Assembly (NCBI RefSeq): GCF_003097315.1
Contig: NZ_QDDL01000001.1
Coordinates: forward strand, 186,001-250,000
Direction: 5' to 3'
DNA from: Pelagibaculum spongiae
GTDB taxonomy: Bacteria > Pseudomonadota > Gammaproteobacteria > Enterobacterales > Pelagibaculaceae
Length of the DNA: 64,000 nucleotides
Shown here: positions 1-9,762 of the stretch, piece by piece
Layout: each line of letters begins with the position of its first letter
How positions within the stretch are numbered: the stretch's first letter is position 1
Made by a program: the position numbers and the translations under genes
The notes under the pieces: model-generated
Database searches by the model: none
Seen by the model: only the letters and a program-made list of their open reading frames with translations
Told to the model about the DNA's origin: nothing

Positions 1-157
1 TGAAAATATATGGAATGCCCAGTTTGCGTGTCACTTCAACATACTTTTCAGCAATCGTCATTGCCATATCACGGGATTCCAGCACGTTCATGCCGCCCAA
101 CAAAATCATCGGCAAATCGTTGGCGACTTCAATATCGGCAACCTGAATCATTTTCAT
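1..157 (-). CDS. kdsA: 3-deoxy-8-phosphooctulonate synthase, N-terminal part
   Basis: Only the first ~52 codons are in the window; the gene runs off the left edge. The reading from the ATG at 155-157 contains [20 protein letters not shown] and then KLGIPYIF, the N-terminal signature of KdsA. The enzyme condenses arabinose 5-phosphate with phosphoenolpyruvate to make KDO-8-phosphate for the LPS inner core in the cytoplasm. This marks the organism as an LPS-bearing Gram-negative. Identification rests on recognised family sequence; the catalytic part is not visible. Confidence 0.9.
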   Translation of the reverse strand, partial: MKMIQVADIEVANDLPMILLGGMNVLESRDMAMTIAEKYVEVTRKLGIPYIF

Positions 158-280
158 AAATAGCGTCCGTCTCTAAGACCAAGGGAACAAATTGGCGCAG
201 ATTATACGCTTTTGCCAGATTTATGCAGCCACCGATATCACAAACTCGCTCTTGCCCACTCACTATGGACTACCTGCCTA

Positions 281-325
281 AAACCTAACAAACCGGACGC
301 TGACCGAAATTGGTTTGTTAGGCCT
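281..325 (-). terminator. Inverted repeat, probable terminator of the ComEA-like gene
   Basis: An 11-bp perfect inverted repeat (CCTAACAAACC at 284-294, GGTTTGTTAGG at 312-322) with a 17-base loop lies just after the stop of the 340-669 gene. Read on the minus strand it is followed by a short T-run (GTTTTAGG). The T-run is weak, so the terminator function is inferred from position. Confidence 0.5.
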
Positions 326-339
326 GGGCAGATACAAAA

Positions 340-669
340 CTATTGCAGATTAATTTGAATACGCTGGATATTTTTTGCCACAGTCGATTGGCCAATACCC
401 TTCACTTTAATCAGCTCTTCAGCCTTAACAAATGGCCCATGTACCTCTCGATAAGCGACAATGGCCTGTGCTTTGGAAAGACCAACACCTTTTAAAGCAT
501 CAGCAATTTGTTCAGCCGATGCTTGATTGATATCGATTACCGACTCAGCTTGAACTGCAGTTTGAGCCAGCGTCGATTTGGTAGATGACTCTGCAGTGGC
601 CATACCTGAAAACGATAGAATGGCACTAGAAAATAACAATACAAACCAGCCAACCTTGGCAAATTTCAT
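340..669 (-). CDS. Exported ComEA-family helix-hairpin-helix protein
   Basis: 109 residues from the ATG at 669, chosen because AAGGAG sits 7 bases upstream and a hydrophobic signal peptide follows (cleavage likely after ATA near residue 26). An in-frame ATG at 705 would put 12 extra residues before it. The mature part is a ComEA-type helix-hairpin-helix pair: INQASAEQI, LKGVGLSKAQAI, then VKGIGQSTV. Such domains bind DNA non-specifically; short periplasmic forms are common in gammaproteobacteria and are linked to natural transformation where a full competence system exists. No other competence gene is in view, so that role is inferred. It stands alone between kdsA and pyrF. Confidence 0.8.
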   Translation of the reverse strand: MKFAKVGWFVLLFSSAILSFSGMATAESSTKSTLAQTAVQAESVIDINQASAEQIADALKGVGLSKAQAIVAYREVHGPFVKAEELIKVKGIGQSTVAKNIQRIQINLQ

Positions 670-929
670 ACAACGTCTCCTTGTTGTTATTGATGCAAGC
701 CACACCGGGTAACAATGATTTGTTTTACCGAAAAATATGACTCAACCTTTCAAAATAACCTGCAAATAAAAACGCCTTGAAATTCAATCTTGACGATTTA
801 CACCAAAATCAAATATCAAAGCGTTTTAATCGTGGTTAAACGACACTTTTATTACAAGATGATTTCTATCTATTTAAAAAAGCATGTGTGTAGAGATCAC
901 TCAAACAAAAACTTATCACTTCAAAAAAA

Positions 930-1676
930 CTACAAGCCCTTAATTGATTGATTGATTTGTTGCAAAGCTAACTGTGGATTTTCAGCCTTAGTAATTGGCC
1001 GACCAATCACTAAGTAACTGGATCCATTGATCAGTGCCTGACGCGGTGTAACAATTCGAGTTTGGTCGTCCTTGGCATAGCCCTCGGGACGAATGCCTGG
1101 CGTTACCAAAAGGAAATCTTCACCGATTGTTCGGCGTAAAACTTCTGCCTCTCGCGCCGAACAAACCACACCATCCAAACCCGCTTGATAAGTTAGTTTG
1201 GCTAAATTAACTACTTGTTGCTCAATCGAGCCACTAAAACCCAATTGAGCAAAATCTTGCTCTGAAGTGCTGGTTAGAACTGTCACTGCAATTAACTTGG
1301 TTTTAGCTCTGCCATTTTTAGGTGCCACTGATGCAACAGCTTCTTTTGCTGCCTGCATCATTTTTACGCCGCCACTGGCATGAATATTAACCATCCAGAC
1401 GCCCATTTCAGCAGCAACTTTACACGCCGCTGCAACTGTATTTGGAATATCGTGGAATTTTAAATCAAGAAAAACTTCAAAACCCTTTTGCTGCAATTGA
1501 TCAACCAACTGCGGTCCAGCCAAAGTGAATAATTCTTTACCTACTTTTAAGCGACATTGAGAAGGAGAAACTTGATCAGCAAAAGCCAGCGCATCTTGAG
1601 GATTATTAAAATCCAGCGCGACCAATACCCTGCAATTGGTGTGCACTTCATAATCTGCTTGATTGTTTTCAGCCAT
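930..1676 (-). CDS. pyrF: Orotidine 5'-phosphate decarboxylase
   Basis: 248 residues, normal length. It decarboxylates OMP to UMP, the last step of de novo pyrimidine synthesis. The catalytic Lys/Asp region [11 protein letters not shown] is at residues 71-81, the N-terminal substrate strand is LDFNNP (21-26), and the phosphate-binding end contains TPGIRPEG and VIGRPI. It lies downstream of lapB with about 130 bases between, as in many gammaproteobacteria (lapA-lapB-pyrF order), so it may be partly cotranscribed. No unusual residues were seen. Confidence 0.96.
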   Translation of the reverse strand: MAENNQADYEVHTNCRVLVALDFNNPQDALAFADQVSPSQCRLKVGKELFTLAGPQLVDQLQQKGFEVFLDLKFHDIPNTVAAACKVAAEMGVWMVNIHASGGVKMMQAAKEAVASVAPKNGRAKTKLIAVTVLTSTSEQDFAQLGFSGSIEQQVVNLAKLTYQAGLDGVVCSAREAEVLRRTIGEDFLLVTPGIRPEGYAKDDQTRIVTPRQALINGSSYLVIGRPITKAENPQLALQQINQSIKGL

Positions 1677-1808
1677 ACTTTTTGTCCTGATTATATTTTA
1701 CTTTGAATATTTTGAATCGAAAATACTGCCTTGCGAATGCACTGCAACTGACCGGGTACCTAGGATCGTTTGCTTTGCTTTGCTTTGATAGGAACGCATT
1801 ACAACTGA

Positions 1809-2966
1809 TTACGCCCCTTCTGCACCAATGACCGGACGTACGCTATTCCAGTCATTGCAGGCGGGACATTGCCAATGCAATTGGTTGCCTTTAAAGCCAC
1901 ATTTATAACAGCGGTATTTATGCTTGTTTTGAACGAGCTGACTGACCAGCTGTTGAATAACCTGCAAACTCTCTGCACTTTCCGAACAACTGGGCAACTG
2001 CAATTCAATCAATCGCTCAACGCCACGTAGCGAGGGCTTTTGCTTCATTGCCTGAATTAGCGTCTGACTACCAGCCTTTTGACCTTCAGCAACACTGATT
2101 GCATCAACCAACGCCAATACAATCGCAATCGATTCAGATTGCTGACTAAAGCGCTTTAATAAATTAATTCGAGTTGGATGATTGCCGGTCTGATCAAAAA
2201 TTTCTTTTAAAAGCGGCAACACTTCTGGCAAAAAATCGGCTTGCTGCTCAGCCACCTGCTCTAGGTGTCGGATTGCCGATCGATGATTACCCAAAACCTG
2301 ATAATGATGCGCAATCAACAAACTCGCTCTAACGCAGTTTCGATCTGCCGCTATCGCCTTATTGGCAAATTTTAATGCAGTCGATAATTCATCCGCCTTA
2401 CAACTCTGATCCGCCAATTCGCAATAATAGTGCGCAACCACTGGCCCAACTTCAGAAGCTTTACGCTGACGCAAAACCTCAATCGCTTTTTGCCATTCGC
2501 TTTCAGTTTGATACAGTTTTTGTAACTGGTCTTGGCAGCGGCGGCGGTAATCTTTTTTGGTGATTAGCTCGCTAAAAATACCCTCAGCTCGCTCATAGAT
2601 ACCAGCAGCCATGTAATCTAGCCCTAATTCGAACAATGCTAGATCGCGGATATAACCAGAAAGATTAGGACGAGCAATTAGATTTTGATGTAAGCGAATC
2701 GCTCGATCAACTTCACCTTTACTTCGATATTGATGCGCTAAAGCCAGATGTGCTTCGGCGGCATTTTTATCCAGATCAGCTAATTTAACAAAAGAATCAA
2801 CCGCAAGATCTGGCTGCTCACTCAATAAAAAATTTAATCCGGCAACATACTGCTGTGACAATTCGCCAGATTCAGCATGCTTTTTTTGACGCGCACCTAT
2901 CCACCATCCCGAGATAGCCGCTAGCGGGATTAAAGCCACCGCCAGCATAAATAGCGCTTCAACCAT
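1809..2966 (-). CDS. lapB: LPS assembly protein LapB (YciM)
   Basis: 385 residues: an N-terminal membrane anchor (about residues 4-22), a long series of TPR-like helices, and a C-terminal rubredoxin-like metal site with cysteines at 353, 356, 367 and 370 (CYKC...CPAC). This is the architecture of LapB, an inner-membrane protein that with FtsH controls LpxC turnover and so LPS synthesis. It follows lapA by 5 bases, so the two are cotranscribed. Family knowledge supports the function; the metal-binding cysteines are seen directly. Confidence 0.93.
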   Translation of the reverse strand: MVEALFMLAVALIPLAAISGWWIGARQKKHAESGELSQQYVAGLNFLLSEQPDLAVDSFVKLADLDKNAAEAHLALAHQYRSKGEVDRAIRLHQNLIARPNLSGYIRDLALFELGLDYMAAGIYERAEGIFSELITKKDYRRRCQDQLQKLYQTESEWQKAIEVLRQRKASEVGPVVAHYYCELADQSCKADELSTALKFANKAIAADRNCVRASLLIAHHYQVLGNHRSAIRHLEQVAEQQADFLPEVLPLLKEIFDQTGNHPTRINLLKRFSQQSESIAIVLALVDAISVAEGQKAGSQTLIQAMKQKPSLRGVERLIELQLPSCSESAESLQVIQQLVSQLVQNKHKYRCYKCGFKGNQLHWQCPACNDWNSVRPVIGAEGA

Positions 2967-2971
2967 TTAAT

Positions 2972-3202
2972 TTAACCCTCCCGTGGGGGATTCTTTTTTA
3001 ACGTAAACCCCAACGCTGCAATAAAACCGGCACTCGCACCTAACAACAAGGCAAGCGATACATGCAAGCCAACCGGCCAGCTTTGCTCAACCAACAAATA
3101 GTTAATAGTGATCGTCTCGGAATTGATCATGCCAAAACCGATACCATAACCTACTATCGCCAGAGACAGGGTTAGCATTATCAAAATTCTTATTGTTCTC
3201 AT
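2972..3202 (-). CDS. lapA: LPS assembly protein LapA (YciS)
   Basis: 76 residues from the ATG at 3202, preceded by an AGGTGG ribosome-binding site; an upstream in-frame ATG at 3232 would add 10 residues with no good site. It has two hydrophobic segments (about residues 4-22 and 40-62) and a short basic tail, as in the LapA/DUF1049 family. It is an inner-membrane partner of LapB. It opens the lapA-lapB unit, separated from ihfB by a strong terminator. Confidence 0.88.
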   Translation of the reverse strand: MRTIRILIMLTLSLAIVGYGIGFGMINSETITINYLLVEQSWPVGLHVSLALLLGASAGFIAALGFTLKKNPPREG

Positions 3203-3320
3203 CGCTCCACCTATATGCATATGTACCATCACGCAGACTTACCATCATGCAACTTCACGGACTGCTATCCATGCGCACTTCTTGATGCTTATTTTTTTGC
3301 CTACTCAAACTGCAGCTATA

Positions 3321-3356
3321 AAAAAAGCGGCGCTAAAAGAGTACGCCGCTTTTTTT
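3321..3356. terminator. Rho-independent terminator after ihfB
   Basis: GCGGCG/CGCCGC stem with an A-run before and a T-run after (3321-3356), so it can work on either strand. It lies just below the ihfB stop on the minus strand and isolates lapA-lapB from ihfB. Confidence 0.85.
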
Positions 3357-3379
3357 AATTTGGAAATTACTGATTAAGA

Positions 3380-3670
3380 CTAATCAGCAAATTTCTCATT
3401 TACGCGTTCGCGCAATTCCTTACCTGGCTTAAAGTGCGGCACAAATTTGCCGTCCAATGCAACAGTTTCGCCGGTCTTTGGATTACGACCGTTACGAGGT
3501 GCACGGTAATGCAAGGAAAAACTGCCGAACCCGCGAATCTCAATGCGCTCGCCATTTTCCAGGGAGCCAACCATCTCTTCCAAGAGGGTTTTTACTGACA
3601 TTTCCACATCTTTATAGGACAAGTGTGGCTGCTTAAGGCTTAACCTTTCGATCAGCTCGGATTTGGTCAT
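3380..3670 (-). CDS. ihfB: Integration host factor subunit beta
   Basis: 96 residues with the whole HU/IHF fold: [10 protein letters not shown] start, the beta-arm region [11 protein letters not shown], and GRNPKTGE with the conserved proline that intercalates into DNA. With IhfA it sharply bends DNA at specific sites, acting in transcription, replication and recombination. The position immediately downstream of rpsA is standard in gammaproteobacteria and distinguishes it from hupB, which is present elsewhere in the window. Confidence 0.95.
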   Translation of the reverse strand: MTKSELIERLSLKQPHLSYKDVEMSVKTLLEEMVGSLENGERIEIRGFGSFSLHYRAPRNGRNPKTGETVALDGKFVPHFKPGKELRERVNEKFAD

Positions 3671-3720
3671 AGAAATAACTCTGACTAATAACTTGAAAAC
3701 AAGGGGATACTACACAAAAT

Positions 3721-3747
3721 AATTGAGGCTGACCTTGGCCAGCCTCA
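3721..3747 (-). terminator. Hairpin after rpsA
   Basis: TTGAGGCTG / CAGCCTCAA perfect 9-bp arms between rpsA and ihfB. On the minus strand it is followed by TTATTTTG, a broken T-run, so it is probably a partial terminator that lets some rpsA transcription into ihfB. Confidence 0.55.
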
Positions 3748-3772
3748 ATAAAGCACTAATGCATTAGGTAAA

Positions 3773-5446
3773 TTACTTGCCTTGCATCTGTTGCTTGATC
3801 AAATCACCCAAAGTCGCAGGAGCAACTAGCTCCTCAGTACGACGAGTGTAATCATCCATTGCAACGGTCTCTTCTTCGCTGTCTTTCGCCTTAATGGAAA
3901 GGCTCAGGCTGCGAGCTTTGCGATCAACACTGATCAGCTTAGCTTCAACTTCGTCACCAACCGTCAACACTTTAGTAGCGTCTTCGATACGGTCACGAGA
4001 GATTTCAGATGCGCGCAAGTAGGCTTCAACACTGTCAGTTAACTGAATAACTGCGCCCTTAGCGTCAACTTCAATAACCTTACCGGTTACTACAGTGCCA
4101 CGTGGGTTAGTCGCTACGAAGCCATTGAATGGGTCTTCTTCGATCTGCTTGATACCCAGTGAGATACGCTCACGCTCAGGATCAACAGACAGTACAACTG
4201 CTTCCAACTCGTCGCCTTTCTTGAACTGACGCACGGCTTCTTCGCCAGCTGCAGTCCAGGAGATGTCAGACAAGTGAACCAGACCATCGATGCCGCCGTC
4301 CAAGCCGATGAAGATACCGAAGTCAGTGATTGACTTGATCTTACCGGAAACACGGTCGCCTTTAGCCTTGGTAGTCGCGAAATCTTCCCATGGATTGGTC
4401 TGGCATTGCTTAATGCCCAGAGAGATACGACGACGCTCTTCGTCGATATCCAGAACCATAACTTCAACTTCTTCACCCAGCTGAACAACTTTGCTTGGGT
4501 GAACGTTTTTGTTGGTCCAATCCATTTCAGAAACGTGTACCAGACCTTCAACGCCTTCTTCGATTTCAACGAAGCAACCGTAATCAGTGATGTTAGTCAC
4601 TTGACCACGCAGACGCGTGCTTTCTGGGTAACGACGACTGATTTCGACCCATGGATCTTCGCCTAACTGCTTCAGGCCTAAAGATACACGAGTACGCTCG
4701 CGATCAAACTTCAGAACCTTAACGTTGATTTCATCACCAACATTTACGATTTCTGAAGGATGCTTAACGCGCTTCCAAGCCATATCGGTAATGTGCAACA
4801 GACCATCAATGCCGCCCAAATCTACGAATGCACCGTAGTCAGTCAGGTTCTTAACGATACCCTTAACTTCCATACCTTCTTGCAGATTTTCCAGCAACTG
4901 CTCACGTTCTGCACTGCTTTCTTGTTCTACAACGGCACGGCGGGAAACAACAACGTTGTTACGCTTCTGGTCAAGCTTGATAACCTTGAACTCGAGCTCT
5001 TTGCCTTCCAGGTGAGTCGTATCACGAACTGGACGAACGTCAACCAGAGAACCAGGCAAGAACGCACGGATAGTGCTGATATCAACGGTGAAACCACCCT
5101 TAACCTTGCCAGAAATAACACCTTTAACAGCTTCTTCAGCTTCAAAGGCAGCCTCAAGAACGCCCCAAGCTTCAGCACGCTTGGCTTTTTCGCGAGACAT
5201 GCGAGTTTCACCGAATCCGTCTTCAACAGATTCCAGTGCAACGTCTACCACGTCACCGACTTCGATTTCTAACTGACGATTATCACCGTAGAACTCGTCT
5301 ACAGGGATGAAACCTTCAGATTTTAAACCTGCGTCAACAGTTACCATTTCCCGATCGATAGCGATTACAGTCGCTTTCAGGATGGAACCGGACTTCATTT
5401 CTTGACTTTCGTACTCGGCAAAGAGTTCTGCGAAGCTTTCGCTCAT
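3773..5446 (-). CDS. rpsA: 30S ribosomal protein S1
   Basis: 557 residues, the usual length. Six S1 (OB-fold) RNA-binding repeats are visible, each with a G.V..(I)TDYG/F.F pattern (for example [39 protein letters not shown]). S1 recruits mRNA to the 30S subunit and unfolds its 5' end. An AAGGAAAT ribosome-binding site precedes the ATG. Flanked by cmk upstream and ihfB downstream, the classical order. The plus-strand open frames inside it are codon-bias shadows. Confidence 0.97.
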   Translation of the reverse strand: MSESFAELFAEYESQEMKSGSILKATVIAIDREMVTVDAGLKSEGFIPVDEFYGDNRQLEIEVGDVVDVALESVEDGFGETRMSREKAKRAEAWGVLEAAFEAEEAVKGVISGKVKGGFTVDISTIRAFLPGSLVDVRPVRDTTHLEGKELEFKVIKLDQKRNNVVVSRRAVVEQESSAEREQLLENLQEGMEVKGIVKNLTDYGAFVDLGGIDGLLHITDMAWKRVKHPSEIVNVGDEINVKVLKFDRERTRVSLGLKQLGEDPWVEISRRYPESTRLRGQVTNITDYGCFVEIEEGVEGLVHVSEMDWTNKNVHPSKVVQLGEEVEVMVLDIDEERRRISLGIKQCQTNPWEDFATTKAKGDRVSGKIKSITDFGIFIGLDGGIDGLVHLSDISWTAAGEEAVRQFKKGDELEAVVLSVDPERERISLGIKQIEEDPFNGFVATNPRGTVVTGKVIEVDAKGAVIQLTDSVEAYLRASEISRDRIEDATKVLTVGDEVEAKLISVDRKARSLSLSIKAKDSEEETVAMDDYTRRTEELVAPATLGDLIKQQMQGK

Positions 5447-5568
5447 TACAAATATTTCCTAAGGGCGCCCGATGCGGCCTTTTCAAGTTACTCCACAAAG
5501 CTAAAATATCTAGCGATATGGGCCTGGTTAAAAAAAGCCCTTGCTGAAAAATTCAACATGGGAGAGTT

Positions 5569-6243
5569 TTAGATCCGTTGCTTAGCCAATTGCAGCGCTT
5601 TTTCAAGCACTTGCTCGATACTGAGTGTACTGGAATCCAGCATTACAGCATCGACAGCTGGTTTAAGCGGCGCGGTAGCTCGCTGGCTGTCGCGCAGATC
5701 TCGTTCAGCAATGTCCCGCTGAAGGGCGGAAAGATTAACATCTAGCCCCTTGGCCTTCAACTGGTTATAACGTCTTTTTGCCCGTTCTTCTGAGCTGGCG
5801 GTAAGAAAGATTTTCAACGGTGCTTCAGGGAATACCACCGTACCCATATCCCGACCATCGGCAATCAAGCCGGGCGTTATCTGAAAATCACGCTGCTTTT
5901 GAAACAACGCATCGCGCAATTGAGGTAATGCAGCAATTTTCGAAGCCATTTCACCTGTTTTTTCGGTGCGAATTTCAGCAGTGACATCGTCACCGTTCAT
6001 TAGCACTCGAGTCGGCTCGCCGACTTCACCCGGCAAAAAAGCAATTTCCAGCTTAGCTGCCATTGCCGCCAATTGCTCAGGTTGGGATTTATCTAGGCCG
6101 GCACGAACCGCCGCCAAAGCAGAAATTCGATAAAGCGCACCACTATCCAACAGATGAAAACCCAACTCACTTGCCAGCAATTGACACAAAGTGCCTTTGC
6201 CTGAGCCGCCAGGTCCATCAACAGTGATTACAGGAACTGTCAT
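5569..6243 (-). CDS. cmk: Cytidylate kinase
   Basis: 224 residues. Phosphorylates CMP and dCMP with ATP. The Walker A loop GPGGSGKGT is near the N-terminus (residues 9-17), followed by LDSGALYR, the CMP-binding segment, and [15 protein letters not shown] and RAKRRYNQL further on. The start overlaps the aroA stop by 4 bases, showing translational coupling in the aroA-cmk-rpsA unit. Confidence 0.96.
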   Translation of the reverse strand: MTVPVITVDGPGGSGKGTLCQLLASELGFHLLDSGALYRISALAAVRAGLDKSQPEQLAAMAAKLEIAFLPGEVGEPTRVLMNGDDVTAEIRTEKTGEMASKIAALPQLRDALFQKQRDFQITPGLIADGRDMGTVVFPEAPLKIFLTASSEERAKRRYNQLKAKGLDVNLSALQRDIAERDLRDSQRATAPLKPAVDAVMLDSSTLSIEQVLEKALQLAKQRI

Positions 6244-7604
6244 TCATTTTCCTCAACTGCCTGCAGGCCAAAACCAGCCTTGCAAGCCAATTCAACAAAG
6301 TTAGGGAAAGAGGTTGCGACGATTTCGCAGCCATCTATCTCAATTGGTGCCGTGGAACGCAAACCGGCCACCGAAAAACTCATAGCAATCCGGTGATCAT
6401 GGTCGCTCATTACCCGACCACCACCAAACGCGCCACCTGATACAGTGCCGCTCAAACCCGCGCCACGAACAACCATGCCATCGGCAGTCGGTTGCGCATC
6501 AACGCCTAAAATCTGCAAACCATCCGCCATCACCTGAATTCGGTCTGACTCTTTAACCCGTAACTCTTCTGCACCGGTTAAAATGGTCTCGCCTTCGGCA
6601 CATGCCGCCGCTACAAACAACACCGGAAATTCATCAATCGCCAGCGGCACCAAATGTTCAGGAATATGAATTCCTTTCAATTGAGCTGCTTTAACTCGAA
6701 TATCAGCTACCGGTTCACCGCCAATTTCTCGCTGATTTTCCAGCGTAATATCGCCACCCATTAATTGCAGAATGTCGATAATACCGGTGCGGGTTGGGTT
6801 GATACCTACATGCTGAAGTAACAACTCTGAACCCGGCACAATCGATGCCGCTACCATAAAGAAAGCAGCAGAAGATATGTCAGCAGGAACATCAATATCG
6901 CAAGCAGACAATCGCTGACCGCCTTCAATAGAAATCCAGCCTTGATCATCTTTACCGATTTCAACGCCAAAGGCAGATAACATCCGCTCAGTATGATCGC
7001 GAGTGATCGCAGGTTCCTTCACCCGGGTCACGCCATCGGCATATAAACCGGCCAACAGCACACAAGATTTCACCTGAGCACTGGCCATCGGCGTTGGATA
7101 GTCAATCGCTTTTAATTGAGCACCACCTTTTAACTTCAGTGGCGGACGGCCAGCTTCAGCGGTTTCAATATCGGCATTCATCAGGCGCAGTGGATCGGCA
7201 ACCCGTCCCATTGGACGACGGCTAAGCGAAGCATCACCGACCATAGCCACCGGAAACGACTGCCCCGCCAGCAAACCTGACAGCAAGCGAATCGAAGTAC
7301 CTGAATTACCCAGATCGATATCGATTTGAGGCTGTTTCAAACCGTCAACACCGACACCATGGACGGTCAATTCACCATTAACCGGCCCTTCAATTTCAAC
7401 GCCCATGGCGCGAAAACTATTCAAGGTCGCCATTGCATCGGCTCCTTGTAAGAAACCCGTTACATGGCTGGTGCCATCGGCAATGCTAGAAAACATGACC
7501 GAACGGTGTGACATCGATTTATCACCAGGCACGCGAAGCTCGCCAGTTAAAGGACGCGCTGCTGAAGTTACAAATTTAATTTTTTCGGACGTATTTTTAG
7601 ACAT
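6240..7604 (-). CDS. aroA: 3-phosphoshikimate 1-carboxyvinyltransferase (EPSP synthase)
   Basis: 454 residues. Joins shikimate 3-phosphate and PEP in the chorismate pathway. Seen: [11 protein letters not shown] near the N-terminus, [40 protein letters not shown], and [10 protein letters not shown] with the catalytic Asp. The glycine in GNSGTS is the normal form of the PEP-site loop. The overall sequence is closer to the Bacillus/CP4-like branch than to the E. coli branch, as is usual next to tyrA in this lineage. Two bases separate it from tyrA, so it is in the same operon. Confidence 0.96.
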   Translation of the reverse strand: MSKNTSEKIKFVTSAARPLTGELRVPGDKSMSHRSVMFSSIADGTSHVTGFLQGADAMATLNSFRAMGVEIEGPVNGELTVHGVGVDGLKQPQIDIDLGNSGTSIRLLSGLLAGQSFPVAMVGDASLSRRPMGRVADPLRLMNADIETAEAGRPPLKLKGGAQLKAIDYPTPMASAQVKSCVLLAGLYADGVTRVKEPAITRDHTERMLSAFGVEIGKDDQGWISIEGGQRLSACDIDVPADISSAAFFMVAASIVPGSELLLQHVGINPTRTGIIDILQLMGGDITLENQREIGGEPVADIRVKAAQLKGIHIPEHLVPLAIDEFPVLFVAAACAEGETILTGAEELRVKESDRIQVMADGLQILGVDAQPTADGMVVRGAGLSGTVSGGAFGGGRVMSDHDHRIAMSFSVAGLRSTAPIEIDGCEIVATSFPNFVELACKAGFGLQAVEENE

Positions 7605-7606
7605 AA

Positions 7607-8503
7607 CTACTCGTCTCCATCACCCGGCTTTCCGGCGTGAAAAATGCTGGAGAAATGATCTCTGGCGGATTTGGCGTTTTTAAAACAAGTCATTAACGAT
7701 TCACTATCATCGGTGCTAATCCAATGACGCAACTGATCCAGATCGGCGCGATATAAATCGAGCACTTCTAAAATGGCTTTGCGGTTAGTGAAGTTAATGT
7801 CGTGCCACATTTGCGGGTCACTGGCGGCAATTCGGGTAAAGTCACGAAAACCACCGGCGGCGTAGGAAAATATTTCTCGACTATCATCCATTCGCGCCAA
7901 GGTATCGACCAAACCATAAGCTAGCAAATGCGGTAAATGACTGGTTGCAGCCAGCACTTTGTCATGGTGCTCAACGCCGATTTCATCGACCCGAGCACCA
8001 ATACCCGTCCACAGAGCGCGCACCTTGGCAGTCGCTTGTGGATCAGTCTGCTCGGTTGGCGTTAGCAGCACTCGTCGATCTCGATAAAGCCCTTCAAACG
8101 AAGCTTCAACACCGGATTTTTCAGTTCCAGCAATCGGGTGGGCTGGCACCAAGTTAGCAGGTACTTCGCCGAAGACCTTTATTGCATCGTCAACCACGCA
8201 ACCTTTAACACTACCGGCATCGGTAATAATGGTGTTCGGTGATAGCGCAGGTTTCATGGCTCGAAAAAGCGATTCAAAAGCGCCCATCGGCGCAGCCATT
8301 AAAACCATATCGGCATCTTTGACTGCGTCAGCAACATCGGTGGTGTAACTATCGACAACACCCAACTCAACCGCTTTTTGCAAATTAGCTTCGCCGCGAC
8401 CACAGCCGATAATTTCTTTGACCAAGCCAAACTTGCGCGCATCTCGAGCAACCGAACCACCAATTAGGCCAACACCAATGACCACTAGCCGGTTAATTAG
8501 CAT
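7607..8503 (-). CDS. tyrA: Prephenate dehydrogenase
   Basis: 298 residues from the ATG at 8503, which lies inside the last codons of hisC (11-base overlap); the longer frame from 8530 adds nine residues before a textbook NAD Rossmann start, LVVIGVGLIGGS. It oxidatively decarboxylates prephenate (or arogenate) in tyrosine synthesis. Other landmarks are AHPIAGTEKSG with the substrate-binding His, and the helical C-terminal half with SHLPHLLAY. It is a stand-alone enzyme with no chorismate mutase domain; that activity is on PheA nearby. Confidence 0.93.
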   Translation of the reverse strand: MLINRLVVIGVGLIGGSVARDARKFGLVKEIIGCGRGEANLQKAVELGVVDSYTTDVADAVKDADMVLMAAPMGAFESLFRAMKPALSPNTIITDAGSVKGCVVDDAIKVFGEVPANLVPAHPIAGTEKSGVEASFEGLYRDRRVLLTPTEQTDPQATAKVRALWTGIGARVDEIGVEHHDKVLAATSHLPHLLAYGLVDTLARMDDSREIFSYAAGGFRDFTRIAASDPQMWHDINFTNRKAILEVLDLYRADLDQLRHWISTDDSESLMTCFKNAKSARDHFSSIFHAGKPGDGDE

Positions 8504-9626
8504 TGGCAGGTCCTGCACTAGATACTTCAATCAGTGCATCAATAAACGCTTGGTTTTCTGATTCAGTACCGACGCTAACCCGCAAATATTCTGGCATGCC
8601 ATAACCTGCAACTGGCCGAACAATAATGCCTTTGCGCAGCAACGCATTAAATATCTGGTCCGAGTCCGCAGCATTTTCAGCCACTTTGATACAGAGAAAA
8701 TTACCGATTGATGGCAAATAAGCCCACCCTTGCTGATCACAGGCATTCACCAGTTGCTGGTAGCCCGCTTGGTTCATCTGAATCACTCGATCCAAATAAT
8801 CTTGATCAGTTAATACGGCTTCAGCGGCTCGCATTGCAATCTGATTCACATTGAACGGACGACGCACCCGATTTAGCAACCCGGCGACTTGCGGCGATGC
8901 AAAACTATAACCAACCCGCAAACCGGCCAAACCCCATGCTTTGGAAAAGGTACGCGTCACCACCAAATTGGCATATTGCCCCATATAATCGGTGCCACGC
9001 GGATATTGCGGTAAATTGACAAACTCACCATAGGCTTCGTCCAGCACCACAATTACCGACTCAGGCACTTGCACCATAAAGGCTTCAAAGGCAGTGCGGT
9101 CAAACCAGCTTCCAGTAGGGTTATTTGGATTAGCCAAAAAAACCAATTTTGTTTTATCGGTAATTGCCGCTGCCATTGCTGCTAAATCGTGGCCATATTC
9201 TTTAGCGGGAACGATCACCGCATCGGCACCCACGGCTTTAGTTGCAATCGGGTATACCGCAAATGCGTGCTCGGAAAACACCACTTGATCGCCCGGCCCA
9301 GCAAATACTCGCGCCAGTAATTCAAGGTTATCGTTTGAACCACTGCCTAGGGTAATTTGCTCAGAAGTAATGCCAGGATTACGTGCTATTAACGCTTGTT
9401 TAAGTGAAAAGCCAGCATCATCTGGATAGCGGGTTAAATCGGCCAAAACAGCTTCTGCAGCCGCTTTGGCTTTGGTTGAAATACCAAGAGGATTTTCATT
9501 GCTGGCCAATTTGACAACGCTGGTCAAACCTAACTCGCGTTTTAATTCATCTTCGTCTTTGCCTGGTACATAAGGCTTTAAGCCTTGAACTCCAACTTGT
9601 GCCAGTGCTTCAAAATCACAGCTCAT
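8493..9626 (-). CDS. hisC: Histidinol-phosphate/aromatic aminotransferase
   Basis: 377 residues from the ATG at 9626 (MSCDFEALA); the frame extends 17 codons upstream but those residues do not resemble the family. PLP fold type I: NPNNPTG, the Asp of VVLDEAYGEF, and the Schiff-base lysine in TRTFSKAWGLAGLRVGY. Family members of this hisC2 type, located between pheA and tyrA, usually transaminate aromatic precursors as well as imidazole-acetol phosphate. The context argues for a role in Tyr/Phe synthesis here, possibly besides histidine. Overlaps tyrA downstream. Confidence 0.9.
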   Translation of the reverse strand: MSCDFEALAQVGVQGLKPYVPGKDEDELKRELGLTSVVKLASNENPLGISTKAKAAAEAVLADLTRYPDDAGFSLKQALIARNPGITSEQITLGSGSNDNLELLARVFAGPGDQVVFSEHAFAVYPIATKAVGADAVIVPAKEYGHDLAAMAAAITDKTKLVFLANPNNPTGSWFDRTAFEAFMVQVPESVIVVLDEAYGEFVNLPQYPRGTDYMGQYANLVVTRTFSKAWGLAGLRVGYSFASPQVAGLLNRVRRPFNVNQIAMRAAEAVLTDQDYLDRVIQMNQAGYQQLVNACDQQGWAYLPSIGNFLCIKVAENAADSDQIFNALLRKGIIVRPVAGYGMPEYLRVSVGTESENQAFIDALIEVSSAGPANAN

Positions 9627-9722
9627 TATTTTATTCCTAATTTCCTGCCCAGCAGGAATACACCCTTGGGGCCACATTCAAAGGCGTCTCGCCAAATTCA
9701 CCTTTAAATGTTTTGATTTTCT

Positions 9723-9752
9723 GTAGGTTGGATAAGTGCAGCGCAACCTATC
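9723..9752. repeat. REP-like palindrome
   Basis: GTAGGTTGGATAAG followed by a GCGCAACCTATC arm in the hisC-pheA gap. The arms pair as an imperfect hairpin. It shares GTAGGTT.GATAAG with the larger palindrome at 18308-18392, so the two may belong to one dispersed extragenic family. Confidence 0.45.
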
Positions 9753-9762
9753 TTATTTTGCT

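Noticed and set aside
4760-5272. 170-codon plus-strand open frame inside rpsA
   Set aside because: Lies wholly antisense to ribosomal protein S1, lacks a ribosome-binding site and family sequence; a shadow of the rpsA codon pattern. The same applies to other frames inside rpsA.
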